DNA of 64,000 bases from positions 1,054,001 to 1,118,000 of the forward strand of contig NZ_VFPP01000001.1 in the NCBI RefSeq assembly GCF_006716745.1, in the 5' to 3' direction. Position 1 is the stretch's first letter; each line of letters starts with the position of its first letter. The DNA is from Saccharothrix saharensis. Lineage in GTDB: Bacteria; Actinomycetota; Actinomycetes; Mycobacteriales; Pseudonocardiaceae. A program made the translations under genes and the position numbers. This document shows, one piece after another, positions 30,452-39,301 of the stretch. The notes beneath the pieces are model-generated. The model ran no database searches and was not told the DNA's origin. It was given only the letters and a program-made list of their open reading frames with translations.

Positions 30452-31279
30452 TCAGCCCTTCGTGGCCCCTGCGGTGACGCCGTCGGCGATCCGGCGCTGC
30501 AGGAACAGGTAGACGACGAGGACGGGAACCGCGGCGATCAGCACGCCGGAAGCGAACACGGGGATGTCGTCGGAGTACTGGCCCCGCAACGACGTGACGC
30601 CGACCATCAGCGTGCGATGGTCCGCCGACGGCATCACGAGCAGCGAGATGAGCACGTCGTTCCAGCAGAACAGCGCGTTGAGCACGCCGACCGACAGCAG
30701 GGCCGGCGCGCCCATCGGGAGCATGATCCGCCAGTACACGCCGTACGCGGTGTTCCCGTCGATCCGCGCCGCGTCCACGATCTCGGGCGGCACGGCCGCG
30801 TAGAAGCTGGTCATCAGGAAGACCGTGAACGGCAGGAACTGCGCCACGTACGCGAGGACGAGTCCCGGGTAGGTGTCGAGGAGACCGGTGTCGGCCATGA
30901 TCCGCGCGAACGGGACCATGATCACCTGGAACGGGACGAACAGCGCCGCCAGGACACCGAGGAACAACGCGGACGAGCCGCGGAAGCGCAGCCGGGCGAG
31001 CGCGAACCCGGCCATCGAGCCGAACAGCGACAGCACGGCGACCGCGCACGCCACGACGATCACCGAGTTCAGGAAGTACCGCGCCATCCCGACGCTCGAC
31101 CAGGCCGCGGCGATGTTCTCCCAGTGCCACGACCCGGCCGGGGAGAACCGGTCGAGGACGTACTCCCGACGGGTCTTCAGGGCGACGTTGGTGGTGAACA
31201 CCAGCGGGTAGACCGTGGCCAGCGCGAGCCCGGCCATCGGCACCGCGACGACCCAGCCCGTCAACCTCCGGCCGGCCAT
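30452..31279 (-). CDS. CUT1 ABC sugar permease (MalG-like)
   Basis: A 275-residue inner-membrane permease with six hydrophobic segments and the cytoplasmic EAA-type loop EIVDAARIDGNTAYGVYWRIMLP that contacts the ATPase. It partners with the MalF-like permease (31279-32259), whose stop overlaps its start by a shared base in an ATGA arrangement, and with the lipoprotein at 32263-33531. No ATPase gene is in the operon, so a shared MsiK-type ATPase is likely. Confidence 0.92.
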   Translation of the reverse strand: MAGRRLTGWVVAVPMAGLALATVYPLVFTTNVALKTRREYVLDRFSPAGSWHWENIAAAWSSVGMARYFLNSVIVVACAVAVLSLFGSMAGFALARLRFRGSSALFLGVLAALFVPFQVIMVPFARIMADTGLLDTYPGLVLAYVAQFLPFTVFLMTSFYAAVPPEIVDAARIDGNTAYGVYWRIMLPMGAPALLSVGVLNALFCWNDVLISLLVMPSADHRTLMVGVTSLRGQYSDDIPVFASGVLIAAVPVLVVYLFLQRRIADGVTAGATKG

Positions 31280-32259
31280 CAGCCCTCCCTGCCCGCGCGG
31301 CGCAGGACGGCGATCTGCGCCAGCCCCACGACGAGCATGATCACGAACAGCGCGGTGGACGCCGCGGACGCGAGCGCGGGCTGGTTGAACTGCCCCTGCT
31401 GGACCCAGACGTAGTACTCGGGCAGGTAGGTGGAGCCCTCCGGTCCGCCGCCGGTCATCACGTACAGCAGGCCGAACATCGACGTCAGCATGCCGATCAT
31501 GGTGGTGACGAAGACGAACTGGATCGTGCGGGTCAACCCCGGCACGATCACGTGCCGGATGGTCTGCGGCAGCGACGCGCCGTCCACCTTGGCCGCGTCC
31601 AGCAGCGAGGGGTCCAGGGTGGAGAAGCCGGCCAGGAACACGACCAGCGCCATGCCGAACGTGGCCCAGACGTGCACCCCGACCACCGCGAAGATCGCCA
31701 CGTCCGGATCGCCGAGCCAGTCCACCGGCCCGAGGCCCACCCCGCCGAGGACCGCGTTGAGCGGGCCGTCGTGGGCGAGCAGCAGGTTGAAGATCGCCCC
31801 GACGATGACCGGGGACAGCACGGCCGGGAAGAAGTACACGCCCCGGTAGACCCGGTGCCCCGGCACCCGCAGGTGGATGAACGTGGCCAGCAGGCCGGGG
31901 ATCGCCACCGCCACCGGGAGCAGCAGCACCAGCAGGCCGACGTTGCGCAACGCGGTGCGGAACAGCGGGTCGGCGAGCAGGGTCGCGTAGTTGTCCAGGC
32001 CGACCGGCGTGCCGTTGCGGTCACCGTCACCGGTGAACGAGAAGTTCACCCCGAGCACCAACGGCCACAGCCGCAGCACCACGATGGTCAGCACGGCCGG
32101 CGCCAGCAGGACGAACGGCGCCAGGCGCTCGGACCGCGACCCGCGACGGGCGCGCCGCGACACCCGCCCCACCGGCCGCCGGGCGGCCGCTCGGACGACC
32201 TCCCCGGTCCGCTCGGCGACCACCGGGCGGACCGAGGGAGGAGAACCCCCGGGTGGCAC
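31279..32259 (-). CDS. CUT1 ABC sugar permease (MalF-like)
   Basis: A 326-residue permease with a basic N-terminal extension (about 50 residues), then six membrane spans and the loop LLDAAKVDGASLPQTIRHVIVP. The GTG start at 32259 lies 3 bases after the binding-protein stop with no clear ribosome site, which suggests translational coupling. Together with 30452-31279 it forms the membrane channel of the importer. Confidence 0.92.
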   Translation of the reverse strand: MPPGGSPPSVRPVVAERTGEVVRAAARRPVGRVSRRARRGSRSERLAPFVLLAPAVLTIVVLRLWPLVLGVNFSFTGDGDRNGTPVGLDNYATLLADPLFRTALRNVGLLVLLLPVAVAIPGLLATFIHLRVPGHRVYRGVYFFPAVLSPVIVGAIFNLLLAHDGPLNAVLGGVGLGPVDWLGDPDVAIFAVVGVHVWATFGMALVVFLAGFSTLDPSLLDAAKVDGASLPQTIRHVIVPGLTRTIQFVFVTTMIGMLTSMFGLLYVMTGGGPEGSTYLPEYYVWVQQGQFNQPALASAASTALFVIMLVVGLAQIAVLRRAGREG

Positions 32260-32262
32260 GGA

Positions 32263-33531
32263 TCAGCTCGCCTTGTCGGAGGCGGCCAGCTGCGCCACGG
32301 CGTCGTCCACGGTGACCGAGCCGCTGAGCAACTGCTGCGAGAGGCGGCCCATCAGGTCGATCGTCTTGCTGGACAGCGCGACGTGCAGCGCGGGCTTGCC
32401 GCCCTTGATCCCCGCGGTGATCGCGGTGACGGCCGGGCCGCCGGCGGAGACGTCGATGGTGGTGTCGGACGTGATCGCCCCCGCGTCGGCGTGGAAGGCC
32501 TTCAGCGCCTCGGATGACGTCAGCGACCGCACCAGGTCGGCGGCGCGCTTCGGGTCCGCGGTCCACTTGGCCACCGCGTACCCGATGCCGCCGTCGTACG
32601 GCAGGCTCGGCGTCGCCGCCGGGTTGACCACCGGCGCGGCCATGACGCCCACGTCGGCCGGGTCGAGGAACTCGCCGAAGTCCTTCCAGTGCCCGATGTC
32701 GGACATCAGCCCGATGATGTGCGCGGCCTTGCCCGACTGGAACACCGCGAACGCGTCGTTGAACATCGCGGTGGAGTTGACCCCGTCGTTGTTGAGGCCG
32801 GCGTCGTTCGCCTGCTTCCACAGCTCGAAGACCCGCTTCACGCCCGGCGAGCTCCAGTCCCGCTCCCCGGCGATCCAGTCGTCGTACTCCTGCGGCGTGA
32901 GCACCGCGGAACCCATGGCGGACAGGAAGAACTGGATGCCGATGCCTTCCTTGTTGCCCACGCCGAAGCACTTCGCGCCCGTCTTGCCGGCGATGGCGCC
33001 GCAGTCGGCGACGAAGTCGTCCCAGGTGTCGGCGGGCGCCTCGGGGTCCAGTCCGGCCTGTTCGTACAACGCTTTGTTGTAGTACAGCGGGTGGCCTTGC
33101 AGCGTCACCGGTGCGGCGTAGGTCTTGCCGTCCCGGGCGAACGCCTCCCAGCCGGCCAGCCGCTGCCGGTCCGGCGCGAGGTACTCGTCCAGCGGCAGCA
33201 GCGCGTCGACCCGGTCCCGGAGTTGGCCGCCGCCGTTGAAGAGCACGACGTCGGGCCCCTCGCCCGCCTGGATGGCGGCGCCGAGCAGGGTGTAGTACTG
33301 GTCGAACGGCTGCGCCACGAACTCCACGTCCACGTCCGGGTGGGTCTTCGCGAAGTCGGCCTTGGCCTTCTCGAGGTACGCGGCGGCGCTCGCGTCACCG
33401 GACTTCCAGTCCCAGACCACCAGCCCGTCGCCCGATCCGCCGGAGGCGCCCGGCGACGTGGCGCTGCCGCACCCCGAGGCGAGGACCAGTCCCAACACCA
33501 CGGCGGCCGACCACAGTGCGCGCTGCTTCAT
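32263..33531 (-). CDS. CUT1 solute-binding lipoprotein
   Basis: A 422-residue extracellular binding protein. The signal ends in lipobox LASGC (Cys21), so the mature protein is lipid-anchored. Sequence features such as VVWDWKSGDASAAAYLEKAK and GPDVVLFNGGG fit the family 1 solute-binding proteins that deliver oligosaccharides or sugar derivatives to CUT1 permeases. It is the first gene of the operon SBP-permease-permease-enolase type enzyme. The promoter region shared with the divergent GntR gene holds a 15-base palindrome (33605-33619). The ligand is unknown; a sugar acid or its oligomer is plausible from the enzyme downstream. Confidence 0.9.
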   Translation of the reverse strand: MKQRALWSAAVVLGLVLASGCGSATSPGASGGSGDGLVVWDWKSGDASAAAYLEKAKADFAKTHPDVDVEFVAQPFDQYYTLLGAAIQAGEGPDVVLFNGGGQLRDRVDALLPLDEYLAPDRQRLAGWEAFARDGKTYAAPVTLQGHPLYYNKALYEQAGLDPEAPADTWDDFVADCGAIAGKTGAKCFGVGNKEGIGIQFFLSAMGSAVLTPQEYDDWIAGERDWSSPGVKRVFELWKQANDAGLNNDGVNSTAMFNDAFAVFQSGKAAHIIGLMSDIGHWKDFGEFLDPADVGVMAAPVVNPAATPSLPYDGGIGYAVAKWTADPKRAADLVRSLTSSEALKAFHADAGAITSDTTIDVSAGGPAVTAITAGIKGGKPALHVALSSKTIDLMGRLSQQLLSGSVTVDDAVAQLAASDKAS

Positions 33532-33604
33532 CGCTGCTCACTTCCCAGACGGCGACCGGGCGATCTCCGCGCTCGGCGCGATTGGATCGGAAACGTAACT
33601 CGTA

Positions 33605-33619
33605 TGACGTCTGACGTCA
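33605..33619. promoter_or_regulatory. Palindromic operator between importer and GntR gene
   Basis: TGACGTC-T-GACGTCA is a perfect 7-bp inverted repeat around one base, in the 153-base gap between the divergent binding-protein and FadR-type genes. Size and symmetry suit a FadR-family GntR dimer. A TATACT at 33631-33636 could be the -10 element of the regulator gene, which would place the operator across its -35 region. Confidence 0.65.
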
Positions 33620-33684
33620 ACGCTGCTCCGTATACTCGGCCCAGCCCTGAAGGCACCGGGGCGCACCGCGCGACCGGAGGAAAG

Positions 33685-34458
33685 ATGACCTCAGCGGGCC
33701 GGCGACCGGCCGACGACCCACCCGCGGCCCCCGAGTGGGCACGCCGACCGGCCAACCTGGCCCAGGCGGTCACCGCGGAGCTCGTCGGGCGCATCGTCCG
33801 CGGCGTCCACCCGCCCGGGACGGCGCTGCCACCGGAACCCGTGCTGGGCGAGACCTTCTCGGTGAGCCGGACCGTGATCCGCGAGGCCGTGAAGGTGCTC
33901 CAGGAGAAGGGACTGGTCCAGGTGCGCCAGGGCGCGGGCACCCTGGTCACCCAGCCGACGACGTGGAACATGCTGGACGAGCTGGTCCTCGCGGCGACCA
34001 TCGCCGAGGACGAGACGCTGGCCGTGCTCGACGATCTCGTGGTCACCCGGCGACTCCTCGAATCGGACATGGCCCAGGTGGCCGCCCGCACGGCCGACCA
34101 GGACACGGTCGACCGGCTGCGCGACCTCGTGGACCGGATGGACCAGCTCGTCGCCGACCCGGACGCCTACCACGAGCAGGACCGCGCGTTCCACGACGCG
34201 GTCATGCGGGCGTCGGGCAACCGGATCGCGCGCGGTGTCGTGCGCTCGTTGGAGAGCCAGGTCATCAACACCGCCCGCTACATGGGCCGGACCGAACGCG
34301 CGCTGTGCGTGGCGTCGAACCGGGGCCATCGCCGGATCTACGAGCGGATCGCGGCGCACGACCCGGCGGGCGCCGCCGAAGCCATGTACGACCACATCAC
34401 CGAAGCGTGGTTGGCGCGCCGCACCGAAGACGGGGATCCGAGCCGCCTGGAGCGCTAG
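33685..34458 (+). CDS. GntR-family transcriptional regulator, FadR subfamily
   Basis: A 257-residue regulator: N-terminal winged helix (about 25-95, with LPPEPVLGETFSVSRTVIREAV in pieces) and an all-helical FCD ligand domain. Potential metal-binding residues are seen in DRAFHDAVM, NRGHRRIYERI and MYDHITEAW. The ATG at 33685 follows GGAGGAAAG. It is divergent from the CUT1/enolase-type operon and should control it and itself through the palindrome at 33605-33619. FadR-type regulators often answer to sugar acids or organic acids, in line with the downstream enzyme. Confidence 0.9.
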   Translation: MTSAGRRPADDPPAAPEWARRPANLAQAVTAELVGRIVRGVHPPGTALPPEPVLGETFSVSRTVIREAVKVLQEKGLVQVRQGAGTLVTQPTTWNMLDELVLAATIAEDETLAVLDDLVVTRRLLESDMAQVAARTADQDTVDRLRDLVDRMDQLVADPDAYHEQDRAFHDAVMRASGNRIARGVVRSLESQVINTARYMGRTERALCVASNRGHRRIYERIAAHDPAGAAEAMYDHITEAWLARRTEDGDPSRLER

Positions 34459-34803
34459 GTTCAGGCGACGACACCACCCCCTCCGCACAGCCACTCCGCT
34501 GAGCGTCGTCGCGCTCCCGCGGACGACTCCGGTCAGCATACCGATCACCGGCGCTCAAGGGAACGATGAGTAGTACTTACCCGGACAGAACGCGGATCTC
34601 CGGAAATAGCCCCGTTTCTCTTGACGGCACCGACGCGCACAGGCTGTCATGAGTAGCTAGCACGGCGCGATGAGTCAGACTCATCCGGAGGACAGGCGGC
34701 GAGCGTTCCCTGGGGTGGCTTCCGATCCGCACGGCCCCGTCCCCCGTTCGCCCGCACCGATCGCCGTGCGTCGGCCGCCGGCTCGGAGAACGGGAGGTCC
34801 ACA
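34459..34803. promoter_or_regulatory. Gap before the LacI gene with ATGAGT motifs
   Basis: A 345-base gene-free stretch. ATGAGT occurs three times: near 34566 (with AGTAGTACT), near 34649, and within the palindrome GATGAGTCAGACTCATC at 34669-34685. The last lies about 120 bases before the LacI start. Confidence 0.5.
34669..34685. promoter_or_regulatory. Palindrome GATGAGTC-A-GACTCATC
   Basis: A perfect 8-bp inverted repeat around a single base, upstream of the LacI gene. A close relative, ATGAGT-ATG-ACTCAT, lies at 50192-50206 before the second GntR gene, so both may bind that GntR protein. Confidence 0.6.
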
Positions 34804-35859
34804 GTGGGCGCACGACGGGTCACGTTGGCCGACGTGGCCAAGGTGGTCGGCGTCTCCCAGACCACCGTGTCCCTGGTGTTGTCGGGACGCGGTCGGGACC
34901 TGCGGATCTCCGAGGAGATGCAGCGCCGGGTCCGCGAAGCGGCGACGGAGCTGGAGTACCGCCGCAACCGGGTCTCGACGGCACGGCTCGGTGCGAGGAC
35001 GCGGACGGTCGCCTTCGTGTCCGATTCGGTCGCCAGCTCGCGGCTCGCCGGCCACATGATCAAGGGGGCGCTCGGCGCGGCCCGGCGGCACGGCGTGACG
35101 CTGCTGTTCGGCGAGACCGAGGGCGACGCGGGGTTCCAGCGCACGCTCATCGGGACGATGCGCGACTACCAGGTCGACGGCTTCATCCTGGCCTCCGCGC
35201 ACACCCGGACGATCACCACCCCGAGCGAGCTCGCCACCGGTCCCGCGGTGCTGCTCAACCTGCTGCCGCGCGAGCCGTCACCGCTCATCTCGGTCCTGCC
35301 CGACGAGTTGCAGGCAGGCCGGGCCGCCGCGCGCGTGCTGCTGGACGCCGGCCACCGCGAGGGCATCCACCTCATCGGCGTCGGCCCGTCCGGGGGTGAC
35401 GTCCCGCCGGGCCGCACCACGGCGTCCGACCGGCTCGCGGGCATCCACCAGGAGCTGGCCGAGGTGGGCGTCGAGGTGGAGAGCGGGCGGCCGTGCCGCT
35501 GGTGGTTACCGGAGTGCGGTTTCGAGGCGACCGCGGACCTGCTGGGCAAGGCCCGGCCCCGCGCGTTGATCTGCCTGGACGACCGGCTCGCGCTCGGCGC
35601 CTACCAGGCGTTGCAGGACGCCGGCCTCACCGTGCCCGACGACGTCTCGGTGGTCTCCTTCGACGACCACCCCATCGCCTCCTGGCTGCGCCCGGCCCTC
35701 ACCACGGTCGCCCTCCCCCACCACGACCTGGGCGCGAAGGCCGTCGACCTCCTCTTCGCCGATACCGGGCAGCCCGGCTCCGACCACGCCCGCCGCGGCC
35801 GCACCCACCGCGTCCCGATGCCCGTGCGGCACCGGAACTCCGTGGCCCCGCCCCGGTGA
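34804..35859 (+). CDS. LacI-family transcriptional regulator (contains a TTA codon)
   Basis: A 351-residue LacI/GalR regulator. Helix-turn-helix about residues 7-26 (TLADVAKVVGVSQTTVSLVLSG), effector domain from about 65. The C-terminal segment VPDDVSVVSFDDHPIASW is identical to that of the truncated LacI gene at the right window edge, so the two are close paralogues. The start is GTG at 34804 after GGGAGG. Leu235 is encoded by TTA (35506-35508), rare in this DNA and, in streptomycetes, read by the developmentally controlled bldA tRNA. The gene converges on the CUT2 importer operon, which it may regulate; the ligand is unknown. Confidence 0.9.
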   Translation: MGARRVTLADVAKVVGVSQTTVSLVLSGRGRDLRISEEMQRRVREAATELEYRRNRVSTARLGARTRTVAFVSDSVASSRLAGHMIKGALGAARRHGVTLLFGETEGDAGFQRTLIGTMRDYQVDGFILASAHTRTITTPSELATGPAVLLNLLPREPSPLISVLPDELQAGRAAARVLLDAGHREGIHLIGVGPSGGDVPPGRTTASDRLAGIHQELAEVGVEVESGRPCRWWLPECGFEATADLLGKARPRALICLDDRLALGAYQALQDAGLTVPDDVSVVSFDDHPIASWLRPALTTVALPHHDLGAKAVDLLFADTGQPGSDHARRGRTHRVPMPVRHRNSVAPPR

Positions 35860-36052
35860 GCGGAGCCGGTCCGTCACGTCAGCCCGACCCCCGCACCCAC
35901 GGGTGCGGCTCGCGCCGACCAGCCGGGTCGGACCGAGCACCGGCGGCGCCGAGGCCGGTCCGGTGAGCTGGAGGACACGTGGTTCCGGGGAGTCTTTCTC
36001 CCGCCGCGCGCGCGAGGTCCTCCAGCGTGGCGCCGCCACGGCGGGGAGGTTC

Positions 36053-36081
36053 GGCGGGCCGCCGGACGCCGGCGGCCCGCC
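36053..36081. terminator. Terminator between LacI and CUT2 operon
   Basis: A perfect 13-bp GC-only stem (36053-36065 and 36069-36081) with a 3-base loop, 13 bases past the CUT2 binding-protein stop. It can serve both converging units. The rest of 35860-36093 shows no gene. Confidence 0.8.
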
Positions 36082-36093
36082 CGGACCCGTCCG

Positions 36094-37278
36094 CTACTTC
36101 CAGGAACCGGGGTAGCCCGGCATGTCCTCGCAGCCGCACATGGCGTAGTGCAGCGGCGGCATGTCCTGGGCGATGTAGTCGCGGACGTTCTCCTGGGTCA
36201 CCTTGGGCTGGGGCAGCACCCACTCCCGCGGCACCTCACGACCGGCGAGGATCCGCAGCGCGGCGATCACCGGGGTGCGCCACTGGAACGTCGGGTAGGT
36301 GGGCGCGACCGCGGTCATCCCCTCGGCGACCCACGTCCGCAGGAAGTCCTGCTGGTCCTCGCCGACGAACGGCGGGATCGGCACACCCGCGTCCTGGAAC
36401 GCCTCGACCGCGGCCACGGCGGTCGCGCCGGCGTCCATCCAGACTCCGTCGATCCGGCCCTCCCGCTGGAGGTAGTCGCCGACGATGGACTTGGTCTTGG
36501 CCGCGTCACCGTCGGTGAACTCGACCCCGACGACGTCCAGCCCGCTGCCGGTGAAGATCTCGTTCGCCGCCGCCCACCGCTGCTCCAGCACGTCCACACC
36601 GGGCAGGATGCGCAGCGCGAGCACCTTGCCGCCCGCCTCCACCTCCTCCTTCAGGAACTCCGCCCCGTCCGCGCCGAACGCGAACCCGCCGATCGGGTGG
36701 ATGAACGTGACGGGGCAGTCGGAGTCGACGCCCCGGTCGAACACGATCACCGGCACGCCGGTCGCGCACGCGGCCTCGACGGCCGGCGTCAGCGTGGCGG
36801 TGGTGTTCGGCGACACGATCAGCGCGTCGCAGTCCTGCGAGGCGAACGACCCGATGTCGCTGATCTGCTTGTCGTCCTTGGCCTCCGCGTCGAGCACGGT
36901 GAAGCGGGTGATCTCCGGGTGCAGCTTCACCTCCTCCCGCATGGTCTTCACCCCGACCTGCCGCCAGGGGTTGTCCACCGAGGCGTTGGAGAAGCACAGG
37001 TGGTGGTCGCCTCCCGGCGCGGCGAACCGCGCGGTGTCGACCATCTCCGGGTCGAGCACCTGCTCCCACGGCCCGGCCGGCGGATCGGCGTCCGCGAACC
37101 CGACGGGCTTCGCGGTGCGCAGCGCCAGTTGGCGCTCGTACTCGGCCCGGTCGAAGAACTCCGAGTCGGCCCGCGCCGACGTCGTCGTGGCGCCCGGCCC
37201 CCCGGTGGGCAGGTCGCTCGAACAACCGGCGGTGGCCAGTGCTCCCACGAGGACGACGGCGAACCACTTCCTGCGCAT
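36094..37278 (-). CDS. CUT2 sugar-binding lipoprotein (ribose/xylose type)
   Basis: A 394-residue extracellular binding protein of the periplasmic-binding-protein type 1 fold. The signal ends in lipobox TAGCSS. It then has a stretch of about 90 residues before the fold begins (DHHLCFSNASVDNPWRQ). Typical elements include SQDCDALIVSPN, TGVPVIVFDRGVD and IDGVWMDAGATA. Several Cys residues near the end (MCGCED) are unusual for this family. It is the last gene of the operon ATPase-permease-permease-binding protein. The ATG at 37278 follows GGGAG. The ligand is probably a monosaccharide. Confidence 0.9.
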   Translation of the reverse strand: MRRKWFAVVLVGALATAGCSSDLPTGGPGATTTSARADSEFFDRAEYERQLALRTAKPVGFADADPPAGPWEQVLDPEMVDTARFAAPGGDHHLCFSNASVDNPWRQVGVKTMREEVKLHPEITRFTVLDAEAKDDKQISDIGSFASQDCDALIVSPNTTATLTPAVEAACATGVPVIVFDRGVDSDCPVTFIHPIGGFAFGADGAEFLKEEVEAGGKVLALRILPGVDVLEQRWAAANEIFTGSGLDVVGVEFTDGDAAKTKSIVGDYLQREGRIDGVWMDAGATAVAAVEAFQDAGVPIPPFVGEDQQDFLRTWVAEGMTAVAPTYPTFQWRTPVIAALRILAGREVPREWVLPQPKVTQENVRDYIAQDMPPLHYAMCGCEDMPGYPGSWK

Positions 37279-37307
37279 GGTGTTGCTCCCAGGTTCTTCG
37301 GCGGCGT

Positions 37308-38297
37308 TCAGGAGGTCACCGGCCCGGGGCGGCGTGGCCGGAGCCTGCGCCACGAGCCGGTACCGCGGGCGGCGTAGGCGACCGCGGCGATGATGATCAG
37401 GCCCTGCACGGCGGACTCGAGCGCTCCCGCGACGCCGAGCAGGTTCAACAGCGAGAACAGGGCTTCCAGCGACAACGCGCCCGCGGCCGCGGCGACCACC
37501 GAGCCGCGGCCGCCGCCGAGCAGCACGCCGCCCAGCACGACCGCGGTGATGGCCCGGAACTCCAGGCCGGTGCCGACCTGCGCGGACACCCCGGCGAACC
37601 CGGCGAGCAGGATGGCCGCGAGGGCGGCGAGCAGTCCCGAGAGCACGAACGCCAGCACCCGCAGCCGGTCGACCCGGCCACCCGCCAGCCGGACGGCCCG
37701 CTCGTTGTCCCCCACCGCCGACAGCATCCGGCCGGTGCCGCTCCGCATCAGGAGCACCGCGGCCACCGACACCACCAGCAGGATCACCACCGACCACGGC
37801 ACCTGTCCGAGGACCGGCACGTCGAACCCGCCCCGGCCGAACGCCCGGAACGACGGCGACAACGCGCCGCGCGGCGACCCGCCGGTCCACAGGAAGACCG
37901 CGCCGTCGAGCACCAGCAGCATGCCGAGCGTCACGATGAACGACGGCACCAGCAGCTTCGTCGTGACCAGGCCGTTGACCAGGCCGACCAGCACGCCGAA
38001 GCCGAGCACCAGGGCGATCACCCACGCCGTGTTCGCGTCGTCGCCGTCGATCAGCCGGGCGGCGATCACCACCTCGGCGGTGACCAGCGACCCGACCGAC
38101 AGGTCGAACCCGCCGGACACGACCACGAAGTACTGGCCGATCGCCAGGACCACCAGCGGCGCGGCCCGCTTGAGCAGCGCCAGGTAGCCCGCGGGTTCGG
38201 CGTAGGCAGGACCGGTGAAGGCCAGTGCCACCAGCAGGGCGCCGAGCACGACCAGCACCGGCGCGGTACCGTCGGCCAGGCGGGGCCGCCACGTCAC
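37308..38297 (-). CDS. CUT2 ABC sugar permease (RbsC-like), second
   Basis: A 329-residue permease with about eight to ten hydrophobic segments and the family motif GGFDLSVGS. The GTG start at 38297 is supported by GGAGG five bases upstream and by a 4-base GTGA overlap with the previous permease gene. The open frame continues upstream, but that part is a shadow of the neighbouring gene. Confidence 0.92.
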   Translation of the reverse strand: MTWRPRLADGTAPVLVVLGALLVALAFTGPAYAEPAGYLALLKRAAPLVVLAIGQYFVVVSGGFDLSVGSLVTAEVVIAARLIDGDDANTAWVIALVLGFGVLVGLVNGLVTTKLLVPSFIVTLGMLLVLDGAVFLWTGGSPRGALSPSFRAFGRGGFDVPVLGQVPWSVVILLVVSVAAVLLMRSGTGRMLSAVGDNERAVRLAGGRVDRLRVLAFVLSGLLAALAAILLAGFAGVSAQVGTGLEFRAITAVVLGGVLLGGGRGSVVAAAAGALSLEALFSLLNLLGVAGALESAVQGLIIIAAVAYAARGTGSWRRLRPRRPGPVTS

Positions 38298-39301
38298 GCC
38301 GACCTCCGCGACGATCGGCGGCGGGCGTACAGCGCCACCGCGACGACGAGCACGACACCGCGCACCACGTCTTTGAAGAACGGATCGACCGCGAGGTCGT
38401 CGAACACGGTGTCCAGGGTCGCCAGGAGCAGCACGCCGCCGACCGTGCCGACGACACCGCCCCGACCACCGGCCAACGCCGTGCCGCCGAGCACCACGGC
38501 CGCGATGGACTCCAGGTCGTACCCGGCGTCGGTGCCGACGTAAGGCGCGCCCGACCCGAGCCGGGCGGCCAGGAACACCCCGGCGAGACCCGCCGCGACC
38601 GAGCACAGCACGTGCGCGGTCACGATCGTCCGGCCGGTCCGCACCCCCGACAGCCGCGCGACCTCGACGTCACCGCCCACGGCGTACATGTGGTAGCCGC
38701 CGCGGGTCCGCCTCAGGTACCACCACGCGCCCGCCGCGACGAGCAGCACGAGCAGCGCGGCCACCGGGACCGGCCCGATCCGGTCGTACCCGAGGTGTTG
38801 GAACGAGCGCGGCACGCTGCCGGCCGGCCCGGTGTAGTTGTGCTCCAGGTAGCCGCGCAGCACCAGCGCGACCCCGAGGGTGGCGATGAACGCGTTGGCC
38901 TTCAGCACGGTGATCACCAGCCCGTTGACGAGGCCGACCACCGCCGCGAGCGCCACGGCGAGCAGCACGCCGGGCACGACCATCGCACCGCTGCCCGCCA
39001 TGGTCTCGGCCGCGACCAGCGAGCACAGCCCGACCAGGTAGGCGACCGACAGGTCGAGCGACCCGGTGACGATCACCAGCGTCTGCCCGACCGCGATCAG
39101 CCCCAGCGCGGTGGCGCGGGTGAGGATCGTGAGGATGCCGCCCTGGTCGAGGAGCACACCGCCCTTCAGAGCCACCAGGACGCTGCCCACGACGAGCAGC
39201 ACGACCAGCGCGAGGTACACGGTCGCCGTCGGCGTGAGCGCGATCTTGCGGGACCGCGGCGCGGTCCCGCCGCTGAAGGTCCGCTCCGGCACGAGGTTCA
39301 C
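38294..39301 (-). CDS. CUT2 ABC sugar permease (RbsC-like), first
   Basis: A 335-residue permease with the motif TGSLDLSVAY near residue 80 and multiple membrane spans. It shares 4-base GTGA overlaps with the ATPase gene before it and the second permease after it, which indicates tight translational coupling. The pair of permeases suggests a heterodimeric channel. Confidence 0.92.
   Translation of the reverse strand: MNLVPERTFSGGTAPRSRKIALTPTATVYLALVVLLVVGSVLVALKGGVLLDQGGILTILTRATALGLIAVGQTLVIVTGSLDLSVAYLVGLCSLVAAETMAGSGAMVVPGVLLAVALAAVVGLVNGLVITVLKANAFIATLGVALVLRGYLEHNYTGPAGSVPRSFQHLGYDRIGPVPVAALLVLLVAAGAWWYLRRTRGGYHMYAVGGDVEVARLSGVRTGRTIVTAHVLCSVAAGLAGVFLAARLGSGAPYVGTDAGYDLESIAAVVLGGTALAGGRGGVVGTVGGVLLLATLDTVFDDLAVDPFFKDVVRGVVLVVAVALYARRRSSRRSA

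Noticed and set aside
35860-36093. Possible small gene between the LacI and CUT2 genes
   Set aside because: Open frames here are short, lack ribosome sites and overlap a strong terminator hairpin.
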